Source: Thermoplasmata archaeon M9B1D (GTDB lineage Archaea > Thermoplasmatota > E2 > DHVEG-1). Taken from it: DNA of 7,565 nucleotides. The notes below the pieces were generated by a model. The model was not told the DNA's origin. It saw only the letters and a program-made list of their open reading frames with translations, and searched no databases. This document shows, in pieces, positions 1-5,038 of this stretch. The number at the start of each line of letters is the position of its first letter. Positions within the stretch are counted from its first letter, which is position 1. The stretch spans positions 1-7,565 of the forward strand of contig MUGC01000096.1 in the NCBI GenBank assembly GCA_002900535.1, in the 5' to 3' direction. A program made the translations under genes and the position numbers.

Positions 1-1170
1 TACATCATTTGAATCAAAAATAATTCCATATGCTTTGCCTGTTTCACCGTCATCAATTGAAAGCCAAGAATAATTTCCAATATCATAATCATCTTTTGAA
101 CCGATTACTGTTTCCCCATTCGTATCTTCAGGATGTTGATCCATCTCATAAGTAAAAAATCCTTGGTCCTCATGATAAAAATGTAAAAATTTAGGGATTC
201 TTCCAAAATTCAAATCTTCAATAGAACTACTGCGAATACCACCCGTAGTAAGTACGATAAAACCAACATCGATTTCATCGCCTTGTGGAAGTGAATTACT
301 AACAATTTTATGTTCCACATCGGCATAAATTCCTTTATCTTCTGAAGGAGAATAATAATATTTATAATAATTTGTTGATTGAATAAGCCCATCATTTGAT
401 TGACTCACAATTAAAAACTTTACCATTAAATTCCCATTAACAATCACTTTTTTGGAGATTAGCCGCTCTGCACTTGAAATATGTTTCCAGTCGTTTCCGT
501 CCAACCACCAATAAACAAAGCTGAAAGATGCTGTTTGTTCTGCATTTTTTGGCATAACACTATCTGCGCCTTTTTTTAATTTTACAACTTGCTGCGAAAT
601 ATATTCATCTAGAGCCTTACCTCTCTGTGAAACTGCATAAACATAGTAACCATCTTCTATTATGATATAAAACCATGATTCAAAAGAAAGTCCTTTAACT
701 GGCTCATAACTGTAACTAGATTCATCGATGTCAACATGATCGTCATAACTGGGTATATCTGTTATTTCATCATCATAATAAATAAAATATCTCTCGTAAC
801 CATCAGCAAAATCAGGGATTAAAAAAACAATTCCACAAGATTTAATATGTTCATCATCAGAAAAATTTAAATCATAAATCTGGCAGTCCAATTCTATAGC
901 TTTATCACCTTCATGAAATATTACTCTAACAGAGTGTTCTGATTCATTTTTTGCCCAACAAATATTTTCAAACTCAAAAAAAATGTCAACAGGCTGATAA
1001 TGCACATTTTTATCGCTCGTATTAATAGGTAATATTATTTCTTCTCTAAAAGACCAATTCTCATTCCACCATGGAACTTCGTTATCTGTTGAAAGTCTAG
1101 CTGGCATTAATGCTGATAATAAAAAAAATGAAACTACGAATATTGCGACCAGCCTATTTAACTTTAACAA
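1..1170 (-). CDS. Secreted surface protein, C-terminus beyond window
   Basis: An uninterrupted reading frame of 390 codons runs from TTG at 1170 to the left edge with no stop, so the C-terminus is missing. The TTG is chosen because GGAGGT (1181-1176) lies five bases upstream and the protein then begins with a good signal peptide: a basic start (LKLNR), a hydrophobic core (LVAIFVVSFFLLSALM, about residues 7-22), then mature sequence near residue 25. After this comes a WWNENWSFR motif (34-42), resembling the start of DUF2341-type extracellular domains, and a beta-rich, acidic, tyrosine-rich body. Asn-X-Ser/Thr sequons at N38, N50, N75, N102 and N366 would fit an N-glycosylated cell-surface protein. 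No catalytic motif was recognised. It is probably a lineage-restricted surface protein; a membrane anchor could lie in the missing part. It has its own promoter region and is probably transcribed apart from the genes to its right. Confidence 0.8.
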   Translation of the reverse strand, partial: MLKLNRLVAIFVVSFFLLSALMPARLSTDNEVPWWNENWSFREEIILPINTSDKNVHYQPVDIFFEFENICWAKNESEHSVRVIFHEGDKAIELDCQIYDLNFSDDEHIKSCGIVFLIPDFADGYERYFIYYDDEITDIPSYDDHVDIDESSYSYEPVKGLSFESWFYIIIEDGYYVYAVSQRGKALDEYISQQVVKLKKGADSVMPKNAEQTASFSFVYWWLDGNDWKHISSAERLISKKVIVNGNLMVKFLIVSQSNDGLIQSTNYYKYYYSPSEDKGIYADVEHKIVSNSLPQGDEIDVGFIVLTTGGIRSSSIEDLNFGRIPKFLHFYHEDQGFFTYEMDQHPEDTNGETVIGSKDDYDIGNYSWLSIDDGETGKAYGIIFDSNDV

Positions 1171-1175
1171 ATTTT

Positions 1176-1181
1176 ACCTCC
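1176..1181 (-). promoter_or_regulatory. Shine-Dalgarno deciding a TTG start
   Basis: Read on the minus strand this is GGAGGT, five bases before TTG 1170-1168. It is a full match to the archaeal anti-Shine-Dalgarno sequence. There is no ATG or GTG codon nearby in frame that would keep the signal peptide intact. Confidence 0.75.
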
Positions 1182-1204
1182 GCGAAATGTAAATTTATTA
1201 TATT

Positions 1205-1240
1205 TTAATATATATTATTAGCAAAACATAGTATATAGAA
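1205..1240 (-). promoter_or_regulatory. Probable promoter of the secreted-protein gene
   Basis: This minus-strand segment is A/T only in parts and holds two TATA-like boxes, TATATATT near 1214-1207 and CTATATAC near 1238-1231. The first would place a transcription start about 25 bases downstream, near 1187, giving a short leader that just includes the Shine-Dalgarno site. The choice between the two boxes cannot be made by eye. Confidence 0.35.
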
Positions 1241-1273
1241 GTTATTGTACAGATATTAGCAAAAAGATTTTCC

Positions 1274-1981
1274 TCAGATTTTTTGTACTTTTTTTCTTTT
1301 TTTTATCCAAATAAAAATCATGAAAATAATAATAAAAAGAATTATTACAACAAGTATTCCAAATAAAACATTGTTAATAATACTTGAAATAATTGCTTCT
1401 GAAAAATACGCAATCAAGACACATCCTATAATAGCACCAATTGATATCCCAACAAAAATAGTCCAAGGCTTCATACCAACAAGACGACCGATAATTGAAC
1501 CAACAAGCCCTCCAGACCCCTGAAATGGAACCATTACAAATAAGACGATGCCGATAAAACGAAGAGGCTTAATCCAACGATATTTATCAGAACTACTCTT
1601 TCCTATATCTTCTACTTTTTGCATGAATTTTCCAATAAAGGGAATTTTTTTTGCAAGATCATAATTCCACACAAGAAACAAAGCAATAACAATATCAATA
1701 AATGCAACTGCTAACGCAATAGAAAGAGGATTTACAGATACAGGTTCAACATGAAAATTAATGAATGGAACGGTTAAACCTTGTTTTAAAATACCAATTC
1801 CCAACGGAATTACTGTTTCTTTGCCAAATGGTGGGAAAAAATAAGCAACAAGCAACGGCCAAATCTTTGATAAAGTATCACTGAAAAGACTCCAAATCCA
1901 GTAAACTCCAAAACCTAGTATTATAGGGAAAAAAAATTTACCAAGGCGAATTAATAATTTTGAGCCAAATTCTTTTATCAT
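1274..1981 (-). CDS. Polytopic membrane protein, COG2426/Sm_multidrug_ex-like
   Basis: The protein is about 235 residues with roughly six hydrophobic segments (about 16-33, 37-50, 85-105, 140-160, 172-193, 199-226) and a basic tail ending KKRKKVQKI, which suggests a cytoplasmic C-terminus. The pattern FPPFGKETVIPLGIG (49-63), then a charged loop (109-138), then VPFQGSGGLVGS (151-162) matches what I recall of the COG2426 / PF06695 'small multidrug export' membrane family. Transport has not been shown for most members, so substrate and function are unknown. The ATG at 1981 is given as the start. A TTG at 1993 is an alternative adding four residues; it overlaps the TGA stop of the upstream fibrillarin gene as TTGA. 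Either start makes this the second gene of a unit with flpA, probably translationally coupled. Family assignment is fairly sure, start less so. Confidence 0.8.
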   Translation of the reverse strand: MIKEFGSKLLIRLGKFFFPIILGFGVYWIWSLFSDTLSKIWPLLVAYFFPPFGKETVIPLGIGILKQGLTVPFINFHVEPVSVNPLSIALAVAFIDIVIALFLVWNYDLAKKIPFIGKFMQKVEDIGKSSSDKYRWIKPLRFIGIVLFVMVPFQGSGGLVGSIIGRLVGMKPWTIFVGISIGAIIGCVLIAYFSEAIISSIINNVLFGILVVIILFIIIFMIFIWIKKRKKVQKI

Positions 1982-1989
1982 ATTATATG

Positions 1990-2630
1990 TCAACCTGTAA
2001 TAACTATTCCTGCGTGGTCTTTTTCAAATGGAGAAAGATCAACGATATCATTTATTTGAAACTTGTTTTTTTTCAAATCAAAGCAAACAAGATCATATGC
2101 TTTTTTAGGCTTTAAAGACACATCTATGCTCCTTGCTTTTACCATTAAAATTCCTAGACCATTTTTTTTAAGATAAGTTTTAGCATTTTTAATGAAAATT
2201 TCTGACTGATTTCTCTGCGAAATATCTTGATATAAAAAATCAACTTTAGGAACAATTAAACTAAATCTATTAGGATGATTTGCATCTTCAAAAATTGGTA
2301 TAATATTTTTTCTTTTTTCACAAATTTTTAATAATTTTTTTAAAGTAATAGGTGAATTTTCAACAGCATAAATCGTACCTTTTTTTATTATGTCTGAAAT
2401 GTGGCTTACAGTCGTTCCAGTTGCAGCACCTAGATATAAAACACTATCTGTAGATTTTATTTCAAACTTTAAACCATTTAAAACACCCGCAGCAAGTTTG
2501 CTTCTATAAGGGTTCCATGAACGAAATTCTTTATTTTTATATTTTACAATTTTTTCGTTATAAACTTTTATTTTTTTGGTTTGATTCTCTGTTTATACTT
2601 GAATATTCCTTGTATATTTGTTTGTTTCAT
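1990..2630 (-). CDS. flpA: Fibrillarin-like 2'-O-methyltransferase, -1 frameshift
   Basis: FlpA uses S-adenosylmethionine and box C/D guide RNPs (with Nop5 and L7Ae) to methylate ribose 2'-OH groups on rRNA and tRNA. The body (2571-1990) reads clearly as fibrillarin: SWNPYRSKLAAG, the SAM-binding VLYLGAATGTTVSH, AVENSP, QDISQRNQ, KARSID and PFEKDH. Counting from ATG 2630 through the shift, the family's catalytic tetrad is intact at K45, D136, K165 and H206. The body frame has no ATG, GTG or TTG before the conserved region; its upstream stop is at 2595-2593. An ATG at 2630 opens 20 codons (MKQTNIQGIFKYKQ, then RIKPKK) that resemble the family's short N-terminus, but that frame ends at TAA 2570-2568 right after A AAA AAA. 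A -1 shift joins them into 213 residues, normal for archaeal fibrillarin. No Shine-Dalgarno sequence precedes the ATG, so a short-leader or leaderless mRNA is likely. An assembly error in the A run is a real alternative. Confidence 0.85.
2568..2579 (-). other. Slippery heptamer plus stop inside flpA
   Basis: On the minus strand, in the frame of ATG 2630, the bases read CCA AAA AAA TAA. This places A AAA AAA exactly in the X XXY YYZ register of a -1 slippery site, with the zero-frame stop directly after it. Re-reading the last A gives ATA AAA GTT and enters the fibrillarin body. The run is seven A residues; one extra A in the genome or transcript would have the same effect. Confidence 0.6.
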
Positions 2631-2664
2631 TGTGTTTGTGTAATTGATATGATGCTGATAAATG

Positions 2665-2672
2665 TTTTATAA
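2665..2672 (-). promoter_or_regulatory. TATA box for flpA, possibly shared with gcvT
   Basis: The minus strand reads TTATAAAA, ending 34 bases before ATG 2630. With the usual archaeal spacing of about 25 bases this leaves a leader of roughly ten bases, which fits the absence of a Shine-Dalgarno site there. The box is nearly symmetric, so it could also serve the plus strand with a start near 2695 and a leader of about 50 bases for gcvT. A weaker plus-strand alternative is TCTTAAAC at 2704-2711. Confidence 0.4.
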
Positions 2673-2734
2673 CAATTACATTATTTTACAATATTTGTCG
2701 AAATCTTAAACTATGGTAATTTGCATTCAGCCTC

Positions 2735-2739
2735 GAGGT
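2735..2739 (+). promoter_or_regulatory. Shine-Dalgarno deciding the gcvT start
   Basis: GAGGT lies eight bases before ATG 2748. It rules against the in-frame TTG at 2721, which would add nine residues that lack family similarity and would place this site inside the coding region. Confidence 0.75.
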
Positions 2740-2747
2740 TTGGTAAT

Positions 2748-3881
2748 ATGGTTAAAAGATCACCTTTATACGCGCTTCAAAAAAAATTAGGAGCAAAATT
2801 TACAGAATTTGCTGGTTTTGAAATGCCAATTCAATATTCTTCAATAAAAGATGAACATTTAATAGTTAGAAGAAAAGTTGGTATATTTGATGTTTCACAT
2901 ATGAGCAATGTTTGGGTTACAGGTGATGGTGCCGATGATCTGATTTCTCTTACAACTGTTGAAGATGCTTCAAGAATAGGTGATAAAAAAAGTCAATACA
3001 CTGCAATACTTCGTGAAAATGGAACAGTAATCGATGATACAATTTTTATGCATCTAGATGATAAATACATGATTATTCCTAACGCCGGAATGGATAAAAT
3101 TGTTACAGATTGGCTTAATAAAAAAGCGGAAGAACACAACATAAATTCAAAAGCAGAAAATGTATCAGATAAGTATGTAATTTTAGCAATACAAGGGCCA
3201 AAATCACGTGAAGTGCTTCAAAAACTTACTGATGTAGATTTAAAAAATGTGGGATTTTTTAATTGTCAATATATAGATATTGCTGGGATTAATTGCATCA
3301 TTTCTCATACCGGTTATACTGGTGAGCTTGGTTTTGAACTACAAATTTCACCAACAAATCATGCTGAAAAAGTTTTTAATAAAATTTTTGAAGCAGGAAA
3401 TGAGTTTGGAATAAAACCAATTGGTCTTGGTGCAAGAGACACACTAAGACTTGAAAAAGGTTTTATCCTTGCTGGAAATGAATTTGCAGGTGGCAGAACA
3501 CCTCTTGAAGCAACAATGAGTTGGACAATTAACTGGGATCATGATTTCATTGGAAAAAAAGCCTTAATTAAACAAAAAGAAAAAGGCGATTATGAAAGAC
3601 TAACTTGCCTCATATGCACCGATAAAGGAATCCCGCGAAACGGTTGTGAAATACAAAAAGACGGGAAAAAAATAGGAATGGTAACAAGTGGCAGTCTTTC
3701 ACCATGTCTTAATGCAGGTATTGCTATGGGCTATTGTCATCCAGACTACCGAGAAAAAGACCTCGTTCTTGATATAATGATTCGTAATAAACCAGTAAAA
3801 GCAAGAGTTGTTAAGCCACCTATGGTTCCCAAAGACTGGGCGCAACAAAACAAAATTTTAACTGGTAAACTATTTATATAA
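2748..3881 (+). CDS. gcvT: Glycine cleavage T protein (aminomethyltransferase)
   Basis: GcvT takes the aminomethyl group from lipoylated GcvH and passes the methylene to a tetrahydropterin (THF or the archaeal equivalent), releasing ammonia. The 377-residue protein is of normal length. It opens with the typical KRSPLYAL..LGAKFTEFAGFEMPIQY. D96 in GTVIDDTIF is at the position of the catalytic/folate-binding aspartate of the family. Further hallmarks are AIQGPKSREVL (137-147), HTGYTGELGFEL (187-198), GLGARDTLRLEKG (226-238), and TPLEATMSWTINWD (251-264). The C-terminal barrel domain follows (GIPRNGCEI..GMVTSGSLSPCLN). It ends with KPPMVPKDW and a tail of about a dozen residues, where many homologues end soon after a PF(Y/V) motif. 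It is the first gene of a plus-strand group containing gcvH; no GcvP subunits are in the window. A GcvT-like paralogue with another methyl donor is possible but less likely given gcvH nearby. Confidence 0.93.
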   Translation: MVKRSPLYALQKKLGAKFTEFAGFEMPIQYSSIKDEHLIVRRKVGIFDVSHMSNVWVTGDGADDLISLTTVEDASRIGDKKSQYTAILRENGTVIDDTIFMHLDDKYMIIPNAGMDKIVTDWLNKKAEEHNINSKAENVSDKYVILAIQGPKSREVLQKLTDVDLKNVGFFNCQYIDIAGINCIISHTGYTGELGFELQISPTNHAEKVFNKIFEAGNEFGIKPIGLGARDTLRLEKGFILAGNEFAGGRTPLEATMSWTINWDHDFIGKKALIKQKEKGDYERLTCLICTDKGIPRNGCEIQKDGKKIGMVTSGSLSPCLNAGIAMGYCHPDYREKDLVLDIMIRNKPVKARVVKPPMVPKDWAQQNKILTGKLFI

Positions 3882-3913
3882 TATCGTTCTATGTAAATAA
3901 CTAGGAATCATAT

Positions 3914-4408
3914 ATGAAAAAGAAAATATTTGGACTAATTTTCATATGTTTATTTTTATTAACGGGCTCGTCTGTTGCATTAAACATTGAAAGCATAAGA
4001 TTTAATGATAACACTCCACCAAATCCACCAACAATTGTTGGCCCAATAAATGGAAAAATAAGGCAAAGTTATATTTATAATATTACAGTAACAGATCCAG
4101 ATGAAGATAATAAACTTTTGAAACTAGAAGTTGATTTTGGTGATGGAATAGTGCAAGAAGATTGCGGTTGTGATACACCATGGGAAAACGGTGAAATAAT
4201 TCAGATGGAACATTCATGGAAAAAACAAGGTACTTTCAACATAACTGGTCGTGTTGCAGATGAACACAATGAATGGAGTCAGTGGTCCGAACCGATTACT
4301 GTTACAATGCCAAAAAACAAGATCTCTTTAAATGCTTTAATTAACAAATTTTTAGTTAGTTTTTCAAATAGCGTAAAATTCTTAAATTTACTAATTGCAA
4401 ATATTTAA
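3914..4408 (+). CDS. Small exported protein with PKD-like domain
   Basis: The product has 164 residues. Residues 1-22 are a clear signal peptide: MKKK, then a hydrophobic core, with a likely cut after SSVA. The mature part starts with a proline-rich linker (PPNPPTIVGPINGK, 35-48) typical of the start of archaeal Ig/PKD-like domains. YIYNITVTDPDED, VDFGDG (73-78), a SW..QGTFNITGRVADE strand (101-117) and WSQWSEPITVTMP (121-133) follow, all consistent with one PKD-like fold. CGC at 84-86 could form a disulfide or bind metal. Sequons lie at N56 and N109. After MPKNK (132-136) comes a leucine/phenylalanine-rich tail (139-164) that could anchor or sort the protein. AGGA lies seven bases before the ATG. 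It sits 32 bases after gcvT and 32 before gcvH, so it is probably co-transcribed, though no metabolic link is evident. Specific function unknown. Confidence 0.8.
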   Translation: MKKKIFGLIFICLFLLTGSSVALNIESIRFNDNTPPNPPTIVGPINGKIRQSYIYNITVTDPDEDNKLLKLEVDFGDGIVQEDCGCDTPWENGEIIQMEHSWKKQGTFNITGRVADEHNEWSQWSEPITVTMPKNKISLNALINKFLVSFSNSVKFLNLLIANI

Positions 4409-4412
4409 AATA
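4400..4412 (+). promoter_or_regulatory. Possible internal promoter for gcvH
   Basis: AATATTTAAAATA is a TATA-like element overlapping the end of the preceding gene. It sits about 30-35 bases before the gcvH ATG, which would give a very short leader. gcvH has no convincing Shine-Dalgarno site in the bases before its ATG, and this fits a near-leaderless transcript. In an AT-rich genome such boxes arise by chance. Confidence 0.3.
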
Positions 4413-4440
4413 CATAACAAAATACCAATCTTCGATAGAT

Positions 4441-4821
4441 ATGGGTAATGAAGTAAGAAATAATTTAAAATATACAGATACACATGAATGGGTTAAACTA
4501 AACGGAGAAACTGCTCATGTGGGTATAACTGATCATGCACAATCAGAGCTTACTGATATTGTTTTTGTAGAACTTCCGGAAGTTGGAAAAGAAGTTAAAA
4601 AAGGTGATGAACTATGTGTTGTGGAATCAGTAAAATCTGTTTCAGAAATATACGCACCAGTTAGTGGAAAAATTGCAAATATCAACAAAAAACTAGAAGA
4701 AACACCTGAAACTATTAATGAAAGCCCATATGATGAAGGATGGCTCGTTGAAATTGAGTTGACAAATAAATCAGAAATTGACAAGCTTTTAGACGTGGAC
4801 TCATATAAAAAATTAATTTAA
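4441..4821 (+). CDS. gcvH: Glycine cleavage H protein (lipoyl carrier)
   Basis: GcvH carries the aminomethyl intermediate between GcvP, GcvT and the dihydrolipoamide dehydrogenase on a lipoyl arm. The 126-residue product matches the family in length and order: YTDTHEWV (11-18), VGITDHAQSELTDIVFVELPEVG (27-49), then the lipoylation loop VESVKSVSEIYAPVSG, where K65 is the lipoylated lysine. Next come the conserved INKKLEETPETINESPYDEGWL segment and a short C-terminal helix. The ATG at 4441 gives a short N-terminal lead of about ten residues before the conserved part. Translation signals are weak (see the possible promoter just upstream). It follows gcvT with one exported-protein gene between them. 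The enzyme that attaches lipoate is not in the window. The assignment is sure; whether it also serves as a general lipoyl-relay protein cannot be told. Confidence 0.95.
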   Translation: MGNEVRNNLKYTDTHEWVKLNGETAHVGITDHAQSELTDIVFVELPEVGKEVKKGDELCVVESVKSVSEIYAPVSGKIANINKKLEETPETINESPYDEGWLVEIELTNKSEIDKLLDVDSYKKLI

Positions 4822-4837
4822 TTTTTCTCCCTATTTT
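4822..4837 (+). terminator. Possible T-rich terminator after gcvH
   Basis: TTTTTCTCCCTATTTT follows the gcvH stop directly. Archaeal transcription commonly ends at such oligo-T tracts without a hairpin, and a separate promoter-like region for thrS follows. T-rich runs are common in this genome, so the call is tentative. Confidence 0.3.
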
Positions 4838-4865
4838 CATCTGGAAATTTTTATTCCGAAATGTT

Positions 4866-4886
4866 CTTATATTGTTATATATATTC
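4866..4886 (+). promoter_or_regulatory. Probable promoter of the thrS leader or a small RNA
   Basis: TCTTATATTG (4866-4875) and TTATATATAT (4875-4884) are two overlapping TATA-like boxes. With archaeal spacing they predict starts near 4895 and near 4904. The first would start the RNA just at the GC-rich structured segment; the second would start it within the segment's 5' side, at an ATG. Confidence 0.4.
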
Positions 4887-4893
4887 AAACATT

Positions 4894-4976
4894 AGGCGGA
4901 GAGATGGGATTGCAAGGTGTTACAATATAATTATTTTTTATTTTCGGTGTTTAACACCTCCGCCGCCTCCCCCATT
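4894..4976 (+). ncRNA. Candidate structured RNA in the thrS leader
   Basis: In an AT-rich intergenic region this segment is G-rich on its 5' side and C-rich on its 3' side, in matching order. GGCGGA (4895-4900) pairs with TCCGCC (4959-4964), and GGTGTT (4916-4921) pairs with AACACC (4953-4958). The two 3' strands are adjacent, so the helices could stack. ATGGG (4904-4908), in the bulge between them, can pair with CCCAT (4971-4975), which would be a pseudoknot. A second GGTGT (4946-4950) can pair with ACACC (4954-4958) as a tight hairpin excluding the second helix, so two exclusive folds are possible. The segment ends about 60 bases before thrS. It may be a cis-regulatory leader or an independent small RNA; no known riboswitch or C/D, H/ACA guide RNA consensus was recognised. 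Confidence 0.45.
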
Positions 4977-5038
4977 ACTACTAAATTTTAAGCATTATCT
5001 TTAATAACAATTATTTGTTTTACAGGGTTTGATTTATT

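Noticed and set aside
210..395. 61-residue minus-strand open frame
   Set aside because: It lies inside the secreted-protein gene in another frame. The long frame has a signal peptide, a ribosome binding site and a coherent sequence; this one has none.
1320..1523. 67-residue plus-strand open frame
   Set aside because: It is antisense to the COG2426-like membrane protein; its isoleucine-rich content mirrors the transmembrane codons on the other strand.
1990..2592. flpA as a dead pseudogene
   Set aside because: The body has no internal stops and keeps the SAM-binding motif and all four catalytic residues. Decay would be expected to damage these, so recoding or a sequence error is more likely.
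2721..2747. TTG start adding nine residues to GcvT
   Set aside because: The added residues lack family similarity, and GAGGT sits eight bases before ATG 2748, where the conserved protein begins.
4533..4784. Minus-strand open frame opposite gcvH
   Set aside because: Serine/threonine-rich shadow of the gcvH coding strand with no homology or translation signal. The same applies to frames opposite thrS at 5056-5259, 5278-5562 and 6631-6879.
4842..4856. GGAA...TTCC hairpin after gcvH
   Set aside because: Only four base pairs around an AT loop; expected by chance in this composition.
4894..4976. Fluoride or other known riboswitch
   Set aside because: GGCGGAGAGATGGG faintly recalls the fluoride-riboswitch GGCGATGG start, but the matching loop and the 3' elements are absent, and thrS is not a fluoride gene.
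4894..5038. T-box riboswitch upstream of thrS
   Set aside because: T-boxes are bacterial, and no T-box consensus or specifier-loop arrangement was seen; the stems here differ.
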